From: Sunxiuqinia sp963677175
GTDB lineage: Bacteria > Bacteroidota > Bacteroidia > Bacteroidales > Prolixibacteraceae
DNA length: 64,000 nt
NCBI GenBank assembly: GCA_963677175.2
Contig: CAXXES010000004.1
Coordinates: 1,488,001-1,552,000, forward strand
Direction: 5' to 3'
This document shows positions 51,238 to 60,842 of the stretch, piece by piece. Below the pieces are notes generated by a model, which ran no database searches, was not told the origin of the DNA, and saw only the letters and a list, made by a program, of their open reading frames with translations. The translations under genes were made by a program, and so were the position numbers. Numbering within the stretch: position 1 is the stretch's first letter; the number at the start of each line of letters is the position of its first letter.

Positions 51238-52275
51238 CTAATCATTAATACTCATTCGGGCAAACGGAACGGCATCCTGCGCCGCAAACTGTTTTTTCTG
51301 GTATTTATAATAGCCGGTAATGGCAATCATAGCGGCATTGTCCATGGTAAAAGCAAACTTGGGAATAAACAGGTTCCATCTGCGTTTTTCGGCTTCGGCT
51401 TTCATTGCATTTTGCAAGCCCGAATTGGCCGAAACACCGCCACCAACGGTAATTTCTTTGATGCCGGTTTGCTTTGCGGCCTTCACCAGCTTATCCATCA
51501 AAATATCGATGATGGTCTTTTGGAGCGAAGCACACAAATCGGCCTGATTTTCTTCAATAAAGTTTTCGTTTTCCTTGATTTGGTCGCGCAGGAAATACAG
51601 AAAGCTTGTTTTTAGTCCGCTAAAACTGTAATCCAGATCTTTGATGCGGGGTTTTGAAAATTCGAACGCATTGGGGTTACCCTCTTTGGCCAGTTTGTCG
51701 ATTAGCGGACCGCCGGGGTAGGGCATGCCTATCACTTTGGCGCATTTGTCGAATGCTTCGCCGGCTGCATCGTCAATGGTTTGGCCAATCACCTCCATCT
51801 CCAAATGATGCCTGACAATAATGATCTGGGAATTTCCTCCGGATACCAGTAAATTGAGGTGTGGAAACTTTGGCTCGCGAAATTCAACGCCTTCTTCTTG
51901 AATGAAATGGGCCAAAACATGCCCCTGCAGATGGTTGATTTCAATCATTGGAATACTGGATGCCAGCGAAAAACCTTTGGCAAATGAGCTTCCAACCAAA
52001 AGCGATCCCAGCAAACCCGGGCCACGGGTGTACGCTACGGCCGAAATTTCGTCGCGGCTGATTCCGGCCTGCTTAATGGCCTGGTCGACCACCGGCACGA
52101 TGTTTTGCTGGTGCGCTCGCGAAGCCAACTCGGGCACAACGCCGCCATAGGCTTCGTGAACTTTTTGGCTGGCTATAATATTAGACAGCAAAAAACCGTT
52201 ACGAATAATAGCGGCCGAGGTGTCGTCGCATGATGACTCAATTCCTAAAATGATGGTATCTTTTTTGTTATTCAT
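51238..52275 (-). CDS. tsaD: tRNA N6-adenosine threonylcarbamoyltransferase
   Basis: This 345-residue Kae1/TsaD protein carries out the last step of t6A37 synthesis on ANN-decoding tRNAs, with TsaB and TsaE. It starts ILGIESSCDDTSAAII, has the metal-binding pair His115/His119 in NHLQGHVLAHF, and the ATP-site segments LVSGGNSQIIIV, PYPGGPLIDKL and GGVSANSGLQ. The ATG at 52275 is used because the family begins at this point; nine further in-frame codons upstream are unlikely to be translated. It ends at a TAG, after which the same frame stays open through a 21-bp repeat array. Confidence 0.95.
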   Translation of the reverse strand: MNNKKDTIILGIESSCDDTSAAIIRNGFLLSNIIASQKVHEAYGGVVPELASRAHQQNIVPVVDQAIKQAGISRDEISAVAYTRGPGLLGSLLVGSSFAKGFSLASSIPMIEINHLQGHVLAHFIQEEGVEFREPKFPHLNLLVSGGNSQIIIVRHHLEMEVIGQTIDDAAGEAFDKCAKVIGMPYPGGPLIDKLAKEGNPNAFEFSKPRIKDLDYSFSGLKTSFLYFLRDQIKENENFIEENQADLCASLQKTIIDILMDKLVKAAKQTGIKEITVGGGVSANSGLQNAMKAEAEKRRWNLFIPKFAFTMDNAAMIAITGYYKYQKKQFAAQDAVPFARMSIND

Positions 52276-52420
52276 GAAAACCGATTTTCTGCGTAGATTC
52301 AATTATTTTAACTGTTGATCCTAACGATTTACGTGGAATTTAGTTTATTTTGTTTTCAATTTACTGAGGCGCAAAATTATCAAAAAATCATTTAAAATAG
52401 TACTATGGGTTTTCGGGATC

Positions 52421-55400
52421 TTGGTCGTCCTGATTCTGGGGGCTTATTTGGCTTTCCAGACCAGCGTTGTGCAAACTTTTTTGGTCAGGCAAATCGCCAA
52501 TAACCTTTCGGAACGACTGAATACAAGGATAACATTGAAAAGTGTGGATATCCGTTTTTTCAATGAGGTTATTCTGAACGAATTTTTGGTTGAAGATCAA
52601 CAGCAGGATACTTTATTCTATGTGGGACGGATGGTTGCTTCGATCGAAGATTTGAGTGTGAAAAGGAAAATGATCAACCTTTCGGCCATTGACATGACAC
52701 AGACCAAGATCTTTGTTTCTCTTACGGAAGCGAACCTGCCCAATTATCGATTTATTTTCGATGCGCTGCGATCCAACAAGAAGCGGAATAATTGGGATAT
52801 TATCTGCCAAAATTTCCTTTTCAGTGATACCCGATTAGGTTATTCTTACTATAAAACAGAAAAGCCAAAGACCATTGATTTGTATGATATTCACTTGGAT
52901 GTGAGCGATTTTATATTGCACCACGATTCCTTGTCGTTCAACATTAATAACATGAGCCTGGACGACCGTAAAGCTTTTCATCTAAGTTCGTTAAGTACAC
53001 AACTGGTTTCGTCCAATCATGTGGTAAAACTGCAAAACCTGCGGGTTTCTACACCGCATTCGGCTATTGTAAATGCCGATGTTACAATTGATCAAACAGA
53101 AATGAAAGCCGGCAAAGATTTTTCCTTTTTAAAGCTCGACGTCGATTTGAAGGAAACGGTTTTAGATTTTGTTGACGTGGGGCAGTTGGTGCCTTCTTTG
53201 CGGGGAATGGATTTGAAAATAGATCTTTCGGGACGGGTGTATGGAACGATTGCCGACTTAAAAGCCAAAGACCTGCAAATGAATATTGGCCAAAACACCC
53301 GGTTGGTCTGTGATTTTTACTCCAATGGATTGCCCAATTTGGATCAGACCTATATCTCACTTGATTTGAAAAATTCCACCGCTGATTTTAACGATTTGAG
53401 CCAGATCAAATTGCCGCATTCTTCAGAGGCTGACTACCTCGTGTTTTCTCCTTTGCTGCATGATGCAGGTATTATTCACTACGAAGGAAATTTTACTGGC
53501 TTTTTAAGTGATTTTGTAGCTTATGGTACCGTTCGCTCCAACTTTGGACAAATTAAAACCGACCTGTCTTTTGTCCCATTAACAGGAAACCGGCTGAAAG
53601 TCAATGGAAGTTTAAAGACAGTTAATTTTGAGTTAGGCGAGTTTACCCAGATGGAGAAATTTGAGCAGGTAACGTTCAATGGTAAGGTGAATGGATCATT
53701 TCACAAGATCAAACGCGCTTTCGACGTGGCTGTTGAAGGAGTTGTGGATAGCTTGGTCTTCAATGACTATAAATTTAAAAATCTCGCGCTTGACGGAACA
53801 ATTCAAGATAAGAAGTTTGAAGGGAATCTCTCAATTCAAGACCCTAACCTGGAAGCTGGTTTTGTAGGCAAGCTGGATTTTAATGCACCAGTTCCGGAAT
53901 TTAATTTCGAGCTGATGTTGGAAAGTGCTAACCTCAAAGCCCTGAATATCGATCACAACTATGAAAAATCCACGCTGTCGATGGTATTGAATGCCAATTT
54001 CAAGGGGAACAGCATTGACAACCTGGACGGTAACATTTGGGTCGCAGAAGGGCAATACCTAAACGAGCACGATACTTTGCCGCTTAATAGTTTAAGTATC
54101 AGTACTTATTATGACGATGTCGCCCATCTTCGGGTTCATTCCGATTTTGCCGATGCTCACATTGCCGGCAACTATTCTTTTCTAACCCTTTTCGGAAGTT
54201 TTAAAAATTTGATTCATCGTTATTTGCCCTCCTCAGGAATTGAGTTCAACGAAAAAATGACCATGAACCAATTCAATTTTGAGGTCATGGTGAAGGATAT
54301 GGAATCTCTTACGAAAACGTTGCTTCCTGAGTTGTATTTGGGGCCTGCCGAGATTATTGGGCGTTTTGACGACCGAAAACTTACCCTTGATTTGACGGCT
54401 GATATTCCGCGAATGGAATACCGGGATTTGGTGTTCAATGGCTATTCGTTGTCTGTTCATACCAATGATAAAATTGAATTGAAAAATCGGCTGGAAGAGT
54501 TGCAGCTGAATGAAAGTCAGAGTATCTACAACTTGTCCATCCTTGCTGATGCGGCAGATGACCGGCTGAACTCGAAATTGGTATGGAATAATTTTCATGA
54601 AGAAACATACAGTGGTGAGCTGGAAGCTCAAATCGATTTTCTAAAAAACGGTTATGACCGGACACACATTGAAATGGAGGTTTTACCATCGCGGATTTAT
54701 GTGTCGGATACCCTTTGGACGGTGCATCCCTCGCAAATAACGATCGATTCAACAAGAATTGCTGTTAATAACTTTCAGATTTCGAATCGGAATCAACGAT
54801 TTTCCCTGGATGGAGTTGTCTCGAGCGATGAAAGCGACCGGTTAATTTTAAGTGTGAACGAGCTGAATCTAGGACATTTGAACTCATTGATTAACAGGAA
54901 TATTGAAGTTGAGGGGACTTTGAATGGTTCGGCCAGTGTGTTTGATGTATATGAGCGGGCGCTTTTTTTATCTGATTTGAGGATCAACAATTTGAGTTTT
55001 CGGGAACATGAAATTGGTGAGCTGAGTATTGTTAGCAAATGGGACCGGCAATCGGAGGAAATTCAGTCGGAATTGCAAATTGACAGCAAGAATCACCAGG
55101 CTTTCTATGCTTATGGTACTTACACTCCGGCTAACGACTCGATTGACTTTTTTGCGAGTTTGAATGATTTGTCGCTAGCCATTTTGCAGCCGGTTTTACA
55201 AAATAGCTTTCAGAATGTTCGCGGCCGGGGCACCGGCGATGTTTGGATTCACGGAAATTCAGAAAAGATCTTGCTTGATGGCGATGTGCTGGGTTTAGAT
55301 GCCGGTTTGGCATTGAAAGCACTCCAGGTCGATTATTACTTTAGCGACACAATCAGTTTCCGCTCCGACTCCATTGTATTTGATCAAATTCAAATAACAG

Positions 55401-56767
55401 ATTACCAAGGCAACAAGGGCGTTTTTGATGGCTCCATTCGTCACGATAATTTTGGAAATATGGATTATGACCTGACTTTGCGTACTTCCCGGTTGATGGC
55501 CATGAATACAACTTTCAGAGATAATGAACGTTTTTACGGAAAGGCTTATGCCAAAGGTATTTTGGAAATTTCAGGACATGGAAGAGACATTACCTTAACG
55601 TCGGAAGCAACCAGCTTAAGCGGCACATCCATCAATATCTCGTTAGATTATGAAGCGGAAGCAAAGGAATATGATTTCATTCAATTTTTGAGTAGCGAAA
55701 CACAGGACGCCGAATCAACGGAGCAAAAAGTGCGAACCGAAAAATCGAATGTTAAGATGAATTTTGATTTTAATATTACACCCGATGCACTGGTTCAGCT
55801 GATTTATAATTCGCAGGTTGGCGACATGATTCGATCGCGGGGAACAGGTAATTTGCAGGTTCGAATAGATCCGGATTTCAATCTCACCATGTTTGGTGAA
55901 TACCGGGTAGACCAGGGTGATTATTTGTTTACGCTGCAGAATGTGATCAATAAAAAGTTTGAAATAGCCAGTGGAGGAACTATCCGTTGGAGTGGAGAAC
56001 CTTATGATGCCATTATTGATCTTGAAGCCATCTATCGTTTAAAGGCTTCCATGACCGAGTTAAAAGATCTTTTTGACGAGTCTGGCGAGAAAGTGGATTA
56101 TACTCAGCGAATTCCGGTTACGTGTGGTATTTCTCTTACCGAGAACCTGAATAATCCGTCAATTGCTTTTGACATTAATTTTCCAACTGCCGATGACCGA
56201 ATAAAAGATATGGTTCTGCAATTTATCAGTACAGAGGAGGAGATGAACCGACAGATTTTGTCGCTGTTGGTTTTAGGTCGATTTTATACCCCTGAATATC
56301 TTCGTGGATCCTACCAGGCTTCTAATTCCAACGTGGTCGGATCGACAGCCAGCGAGCTGTTTTCGAACCAACTTAGCAATTGGCTTTCACAAATTAGCAA
56401 CGATTTTGATATCGGAGTGAATTATCGGCCCGGCAACCAAATGTCGGACGATGAAATTGAACTGGCCTTGAGTACGCAGATTTTTAATGATCGGGTTACA
56501 TTAAATGGAAATATTGGCAATAACAGTACTACGAATGCTGCCCGTTCCAATAACAACAACATTGTTGGCGATTTCGATTTAAACGTAAAATTGACCAACA
56601 ATGGGAAGCTTCAACTGAAAGCCTATAATCGGTCCAATAATAACCTGATTTATGAAACTTCACCCTATACCCAGGGCATCGGAATCTCATACCGTGAGAA
56701 CTATGACAATTTCACGGAGCTCTGGCATAAAATGATACGATTGTTCGGAATCCGTCAAAAAGAGTGA
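52421..56767 (+). CDS. tamB: TamB/translocation-and-assembly-module protein (DUF490)
   Basis: The product of about 1450 residues is a long AsmA/TamB-like periplasmic beta-groove protein. It has an N-terminal membrane anchor and, at the C terminus, the conserved DUF490 domain (GDYLFTLQNVINKKFEIASGGTIRWSGEPYDAIIDLEA). It links inner and outer membranes and helps outer-membrane protein assembly or lipid transport. 52421 is the first canonical start (TTG), but it cuts the membrane helix. The frame is open from 52325, and KSFKIVLWVFG just upstream is the natural anchor, so translation probably begins near 52376 at ATT or another non-AUG codon. It is divergent from tsaD. Confidence 0.9.
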   Translation: MVVLILGAYLAFQTSVVQTFLVRQIANNLSERLNTRITLKSVDIRFFNEVILNEFLVEDQQQDTLFYVGRMVASIEDLSVKRKMINLSAIDMTQTKIFVSLTEANLPNYRFIFDALRSNKKRNNWDIICQNFLFSDTRLGYSYYKTEKPKTIDLYDIHLDVSDFILHHDSLSFNINNMSLDDRKAFHLSSLSTQLVSSNHVVKLQNLRVSTPHSAIVNADVTIDQTEMKAGKDFSFLKLDVDLKETVLDFVDVGQLVPSLRGMDLKIDLSGRVYGTIADLKAKDLQMNIGQNTRLVCDFYSNGLPNLDQTYISLDLKNSTADFNDLSQIKLPHSSEADYLVFSPLLHDAGIIHYEGNFTGFLSDFVAYGTVRSNFGQIKTDLSFVPLTGNRLKVNGSLKTVNFELGEFTQMEKFEQVTFNGKVNGSFHKIKRAFDVAVEGVVDSLVFNDYKFKNLALDGTIQDKKFEGNLSIQDPNLEAGFVGKLDFNAPVPEFNFELMLESANLKALNIDHNYEKSTLSMVLNANFKGNSIDNLDGNIWVAEGQYLNEHDTLPLNSLSISTYYDDVAHLRVHSDFADAHIAGNYSFLTLFGSFKNLIHRYLPSSGIEFNEKMTMNQFNFEVMVKDMESLTKTLLPELYLGPAEIIGRFDDRKLTLDLTADIPRMEYRDLVFNGYSLSVHTNDKIELKNRLEELQLNESQSIYNLSILADAADDRLNSKLVWNNFHEETYSGELEAQIDFLKNGYDRTHIEMEVLPSRIYVSDTLWTVHPSQITIDSTRIAVNNFQISNRNQRFSLDGVVSSDESDRLILSVNELNLGHLNSLINRNIEVEGTLNGSASVFDVYERALFLSDLRINNLSFREHEIGELSIVSKWDRQSEEIQSELQIDSKNHQAFYAYGTYTPANDSIDFFASLNDLSLAILQPVLQNSFQNVRGRGTGDVWIHGNSEKILLDGDVLGLDAGLALKALQVDYYFSDTISFRSDSIVFDQIQITDYQGNKGVFDGSIRHDNFGNMDYDLTLRTSRLMAMNTTFRDNERFYGKAYAKGILEISGHGRDITLTSEATSLSGTSINISLDYEAEAKEYDFIQFLSSETQDAESTEQKVRTEKSNVKMNFDFNITPDALVQLIYNSQVGDMIRSRGTGNLQVRIDPDFNLTMFGEYRVDQGDYLFTLQNVINKKFEIASGGTIRWSGEPYDAIIDLEAIYRLKASMTELKDLFDESGEKVDYTQRIPVTCGISLTENLNNPSIAFDINFPTADDRIKDMVLQFISTEEEMNRQILSLLVLGRFYTPEYLRGSYQASNSNVVGSTASELFSNQLSNWLSQISNDFDIGVNYRPGNQMSDDEIELALSTQIFNDRVTLNGNIGNNSTTNAARSNNNNIVGDFDLNVKLTNNGKLQLKAYNRSNNNLIYETSPYTQGIGISYRENYDNFTELWHKMIRLFGIRQKE

Positions 56768-56857
56768 GGCACGAAAATTGTATATTAGCTGTCGATTTGA
56801 AACGGGTGTCTGATGTTCGGACTTTAAGTAGTTACTTTGTAAATATTCATTATTTTT

Positions 56858-56893
56858 GAGGGGTATAATAAATGCTTTTATACCTCGTTTTTT
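56858..56893 (+). terminator. Probable terminator after tamB
   Basis: The stem GAGG(GG)TATAA/TTATACCTC has a two-base bulge and is followed by G and then six T residues. It lies about 90 bases after the tamB stop and just before the exbB gene. Confidence 0.55.
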
Positions 56894-56917
56894 ATGTGTT
56901 CCTCTAAATAAAAATTT

Positions 56918-57625
56918 ATGTTTGGAAATATTATTTTACAAGTTTCGAATGCAGCCGGCGATAGTCTTGATATAATGGCAGAATCAGCAGGTCAAGATGG
57001 AATTGTAACCAGTTTTTTTGATTTAGCATTAAAAGGAGGGTGGATTATGATTCCCATTCTGGTACTTTCCTTAATTGCAGTATTCATTTTTCTTGATCGA
57101 TATTTTGCCGTTAAAAAGGCAGGTAAGGTTGATTATTCGTTACTTGAACGCGTGAAGGATTACATTTCGCAGGGTAACATAGAAGCTGCATTGTCGTTGG
57201 CTCGCTCGCAAGACAACCCAACAGCCCGGATGATTCAGAAAGGCATAAGCCGGATCGGCCGACCGATGGCCGATGTAAATTCAGCGATAGAGACTGTCGG
57301 GAATCTTGAAATTGCCAAGCTCGAAAAGGGCTTGCCAGTTTTGGCCAGTGTGGCTGGCGGAGCTCCTATGATTGGTTTCCTGGGTACGGTCATCGGGATG
57401 ATCCAGGCATTTTACGATATGGCTAATGCGGGTAGTAATATCGACGTCACATTGTTGTCATCTGGAATTTATCAGGCGATGGTAACAACGGTTGCAGGGT
57501 TGACTGTTGGTATTATCGCTTATTTTGCTTATAATATTTTGGTTGCCAGTGTGGAAAAGGTAATTTTTAAAATGGAAGCAGCCACTTCGGAATTTCTTGA
57601 TCTTTTAAATGAACCAGCTAGATAA
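56918..57625 (+). CDS. exbB: MotA/TolQ/ExbB proton-channel protein
   Basis: This 235-residue protein has three membrane helices. The first is at about 41-62 (GGWIMIPILVLSLIAVFIFLDRY). The others lie in the conserved region PVLASVAGGAPMIGFLGTVIGMIQAF and MVTTVAGLTVGIIAYFAYNILV. With ExbD it forms the proton-driven motor that energises TonB or Tol. The ExbD/TolR gene starts five bases later and a TonB/TolA-like gene follows, so the three form one operon. They could power the receptors in this window. Confidence 0.93.
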   Translation: MFGNIILQVSNAAGDSLDIMAESAGQDGIVTSFFDLALKGGWIMIPILVLSLIAVFIFLDRYFAVKKAGKVDYSLLERVKDYISQGNIEAALSLARSQDNPTARMIQKGISRIGRPMADVNSAIETVGNLEIAKLEKGLPVLASVAGGAPMIGFLGTVIGMIQAFYDMANAGSNIDVTLLSSGIYQAMVTTVAGLTVGIIAYFAYNILVASVEKVIFKMEAATSEFLDLLNEPAR

Positions 57626-57630
57626 CACCA

Positions 57631-58041
57631 ATGGCCTTAAAAAGAAGAAATAAAGTTGATGCCAGTTTCAGTATGTCATCTATGACTGATATCGTGTTCT
57701 TGTTGCTGATCTTCTTTATGGTAACTTCCACTTTAATTGCTCCTAATGCATTAAAGTTGTTATTACCACAAAGTAACAATCAAACCGCAGCAAAGCCGAT
57801 GACCACGGTTTCCATTACAGCCGATTTGAAGTATTTTGTCAATACCGGCGGGGAAGTTGAGCGGGTTGCTTTTCACGAGATTGAACCTGCTTTGCAATTG
57901 GCTATTGGCGACAACCCGGATGCTTATGTGTCGCTGCATGCTGATAAGTCAGTTCCGATTGAGCAGGTTGTGAAAATAATGAATATTGCGAAGAGGAATA
58001 AGTATAAAATGATTTTGGCCACTGCGCCGGAAGGACGTTAA
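57631..58041 (+). CDS. exbD: ExbD/TolR-family biopolymer transport protein
   Basis: The 136-residue protein has one N-terminal membrane helix with the key Asp (MSSMTDIVFLLLIFFMVTST, Asp about 20) that takes part in proton flow. A periplasmic domain follows (VSLHADKSVPIEQVVKIMNIA). Its stop overlaps the start of the next gene by one base (TAATG), indicating translational coupling. Confidence 0.93.
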   Translation: MALKRRNKVDASFSMSSMTDIVFLLLIFFMVTSTLIAPNALKLLLPQSNNQTAAKPMTTVSITADLKYFVNTGGEVERVAFHEIEPALQLAIGDNPDAYVSLHADKSVPIEQVVKIMNIAKRNKYKMILATAPEGR

Positions 58042-59042
58042 TGAGCTACATTGAAAAACATAAAAGGGGATTTGCCGGAACAATTATTTTCCACGTGCTT
58101 GTTTTGATATTGCTCCTGTTGTTTGGATTTTTCACCAAACTTCCATTGCCGGGAGAGGAAGGTATTCTCGTCAATTTTGGTAACTCGGATCAGGGAAGTG
58201 GGTCGCAGGAATCTGCACCAAGCAGGCAAACATCACCTCCTGTTGTTCAAGAGAAAAAAGTGGTGACACCGCCGCCAGTTACGCCGCTGCCGTTCACGCC
58301 AGTAGTTTCACAGCCTGAGGTTAAGGAAGAAGTGATGACACAGGATTTTGAGGAAACTGTTGCTATTGATGCGGCCAAAAAGAAGCGCGAAGAAGCGAAA
58401 AAGCGCTTGCAGGAGCAGGAAGACAAAAGAAAAAAGGAAGAACTTGATCGTCAGCGAGAACTAGAACAAGAAGCACAACGCAAAGTTGAACTTGAACGTC
58501 AGCGTCAGGCGGAAATAGAACGTCAACGATTAGCTGCGGAGGCAGAGCGCCAGCGTCAGGCTGAAGAGGAACGGAAGCGAAAAGAAGCCGAACAACAAAA
58601 AATTGCAGAAATCAATAATCGGGCATCGAATGCTTTTGGTACCGGGGGTGCCGGAACAAGTGATTCGGAAAGTACCGGACAGGGAGTTTCGTCCCCGGGA
58701 GGAAACCAAGGTTCGCAGAATGGTTCACAAAACTCTCCGAATTATGGCGATGGCGGCGGACAAGGAGATGGAATTTCTTTTAGTCTGAAGGGGCGTTCAA
58801 GGAAATTATTACCACTGCCCAATTTCCCAGGGAATGAAGGCGGCGTTGTCGTAGTTCGGGTGACGGTTGACAAGTCTGGTAAAGTAACCAGTGCCGAACC
58901 GGGTGTTCAAGGATCAGACACCCAAAATGCTCAACTCCTGAATGAAGCAAAACAAGCTGCTTTGAAAGCTCGGTTTAATGATGATCCGAACGCTCCTGCA
59001 TTTCAGCAAGGCACTATTACTTATCGCTTCATATTAGATTAA
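58041..59042 (+). CDS. TonB/TolA-like energy transducer
   Basis: This 333-residue protein has an N-terminal membrane helix (GTIIFHVLVLILLLLFGF), a Pro-rich stretch (KKVVTPPPVTPLPFTPVVSQPEV), then a long charged helix of about 100 residues rich in Arg, Glu, Lys and Gln, as in TolA. A Gly/Ser/Gln-rich linker precedes a C-terminal TonB-type domain (GGVVVVRVTVDKSGKVTSAEPG). The long coiled middle makes it closer to TolA in layout, while the C-terminal domain is TonB-like. It completes the exbB-exbD operon. Confidence 0.88.
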   Translation: MSYIEKHKRGFAGTIIFHVLVLILLLLFGFFTKLPLPGEEGILVNFGNSDQGSGSQESAPSRQTSPPVVQEKKVVTPPPVTPLPFTPVVSQPEVKEEVMTQDFEETVAIDAAKKKREEAKKRLQEQEDKRKKEELDRQRELEQEAQRKVELERQRQAEIERQRLAAEAERQRQAEEERKRKEAEQQKIAEINNRASNAFGTGGAGTSDSESTGQGVSSPGGNQGSQNGSQNSPNYGDGGGQGDGISFSLKGRSRKLLPLPNFPGNEGGVVVVRVTVDKSGKVTSAEPGVQGSDTQNAQLLNEAKQAALKARFNDDPNAPAFQQGTITYRFILD

Positions 59043-59052
59043 TATACGAGTT

Positions 59053-59802
59053 TTATTCGTTCCAGATTTTCCAGGCTTTCTCGGCTTGCAGGTGAAGCAT
59101 TTCCAGCCCGTTTTTAGTTATTGCTCCCTTTGCTTTTCCTTTTTTCAGAAATAACGTTTCCTCAGGATTGTAAACCAAGTCGTAAAGCACATGATCTGGC
59201 GTGAGGAATTCATAAGGAATCGCGGGGCAGTTGTCAACATTGGGATAGGTTCCCAGCGGAGTGGCATTGATAACAATGAGGTGATCCTCAAGTAAAGCTT
59301 TATCAATTTGATGATAGCTCAGTTCGTTGTCGCCCAGTTTATCTTTTGTTGTTGCAGAGAGGTATTCAATTTTATTTCTATTCAGAACGTATTTGATGGC
59401 TTTTGATGCACCGCCGGTTCCCAAAATCAGCGTTTTTCGGTGCCTGGATTTCAACATTGGAAGGATTGAATGCTCAAACCCATAACAATCGGTGTTGAAC
59501 CCTTTTAGCTTAAACTGATTGTTTAAGCGGATAACTTTGATCGTATTGACGGCTCCCACTTCGGCGGCCTGGTCATCAATCTTATCAAGAAAAGGAATGA
59601 TTGCTTGTTTGTATGGAATGGTGCAATTGAGTCCCGCAATGTGGTCATTCTTCTTGAAAATATCTGGAAAATCATCTATTCGATCCAGTTCAAAATTCAG
59701 GTATTCATAATCTGTCAATTCCTCCTTTTTAAATTTTTCTTTAAAAAATCCCTTGGAAAAAGAGTGTCCCAATCGATAGCCAATTAGTCCGTATGTTTTC
59801 AT
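59053..59802 (-). CDS. aroE: Shikimate dehydrogenase
   Basis: This 249-residue enzyme reduces 3-dehydroshikimate with NADPH. It has the substrate-binding N-terminal motif YRLGHSFSKGFF, LNCTIPYKQAI with the catalytic Lys, GAVNTIK, and the NADP Rossmann motif LILGTGGASKAIKYV. The Gly/Leu-rich C-terminal KNGLEMLHLQAEKAW is also typical. It is slightly shorter than the Escherichia coli enzyme, as is usual in Bacteroidota. Its start codon overlaps the stop of the upstream DUF368 gene by three bases, so they are co-transcribed. Confidence 0.93.
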   Translation of the reverse strand: MKTYGLIGYRLGHSFSKGFFKEKFKKEELTDYEYLNFELDRIDDFPDIFKKNDHIAGLNCTIPYKQAIIPFLDKIDDQAAEVGAVNTIKVIRLNNQFKLKGFNTDCYGFEHSILPMLKSRHRKTLILGTGGASKAIKYVLNRNKIEYLSATTKDKLGDNELSYHQIDKALLEDHLIVINATPLGTYPNVDNCPAIPYEFLTPDHVLYDLVYNPEETLFLKKGKAKGAITKNGLEMLHLQAEKAWKIWNE

Positions 59803-60734
59803 TTTTGTATGCGCTTGGATATTCCTTCAACAATAATAATAAGAGCAAATCCGGCAATGGCCAAGCTTATAGCACCCAGTAGTTGAGATGAATTTCCGGT
59901 CAATGCTTCGTAATTTGCAGGCAGAATGTTTTGTTCCAAAAGCGGCTTTACTTCTCCGTGGCGGTCTGTAAATGTTTCAAGAACCTCTTTCCACGGCCAG
60001 ACTTTATTTAACGAACCGATCATAAAACCCGCAAGTAAGGCGATGGTTAAATCGTAATACCGTTTTAGAAGCCAACTGAGTATGTTTGAAAACAGAACAA
60101 TTCCGATTGCGGCACCGGTTAGAAAAACAGCAATAACAGGTAAATTAAAACTCGAAACAGCACCTAAAATAAATTTGTACATTCCCAGAAGTACCAAAAT
60201 AAAACTACCGGAGATCCCTGGTAAAATCATAGCGCAGATAGCGATAGAGCCGGATAAAAATACAAACACATAACTGGTGTGAGCTTCAGTAGGAGTGATT
60301 ACGGTTATAAAATAGGCGATAATAGTGCCGGCAGTAAGCGCGATAAAAGTTACCGCATTCCAGCGTCCAATATCTTTGCCAACATAAATTGCAGAAGCAA
60401 TGATCAATCCAAAGAAAAAAGACCAAATTAATATGGGATGATGATTAAGCAGGTATTCCAAGCCTTTGGCCAAGGATAAAACGCTAATGCCGATACCTAG
60501 AACAACGGCAAATAAGAAATTGCCATTTATTTCATTCCAGAAAGCCTTGAATTTACCTGTGAATAATAATTTCAACGAGTGGAAGTTGACGGATTTTATA
60601 GAGTCAATTAATTCCTGGTATATTCCGGTAATAAATGCAATTGTGCCGCCTGAAACTCCAGGAACAACATCTGCTGCCCCCATTCCCATACCCTTCAGTG
60701 CAAGAAGAAGATATTCTTTTAACGATCGATTCAT
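59799..60734 (-). CDS. DUF368 membrane protein
   Basis: The 311-residue product has about nine membrane segments and the DUF368 hallmark GMGAADVVPGVSGGTIAFITGIYQELI near the start, repeated in form later as AMILPGISGSFILVLLGMYKFIL. Some members of this family have recently been linked to polyprenyl-phosphate (lipid carrier) translocation; I rely on memory for that link. The ATG at 60734 is used; an upstream ATG at 60758 would add eight residues. The stop overlaps the aroE start. Confidence 0.88.
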   Translation of the reverse strand: MNRSLKEYLLLALKGMGMGAADVVPGVSGGTIAFITGIYQELIDSIKSVNFHSLKLLFTGKFKAFWNEINGNFLFAVVLGIGISVLSLAKGLEYLLNHHPILIWSFFFGLIIASAIYVGKDIGRWNAVTFIALTAGTIIAYFITVITPTEAHTSYVFVFLSGSIAICAMILPGISGSFILVLLGMYKFILGAVSSFNLPVIAVFLTGAAIGIVLFSNILSWLLKRYYDLTIALLAGFMIGSLNKVWPWKEVLETFTDRHGEVKPLLEQNILPANYEALTGNSSQLLGAISLAIAGFALIIIVEGISKRIQK

Positions 60735-60842
60735 AGTTGTTTTTTTGATGGAAAGCAAAAATAGGATAGGAATTAAGAAAAAGAAAGATTTAAAGAATAT
60801 TTTAATCGAATTTGACCATAAAAAACATCAGTAAATCATAAT

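Noticed and set aside
51229..51240. Programmed readthrough of the tsaD stop (TAG CAA TCG)
   Set aside because: It resembles a viral readthrough context only in part, and there is no evidence for such use in Bacteroidota. TsaD is full length without it.
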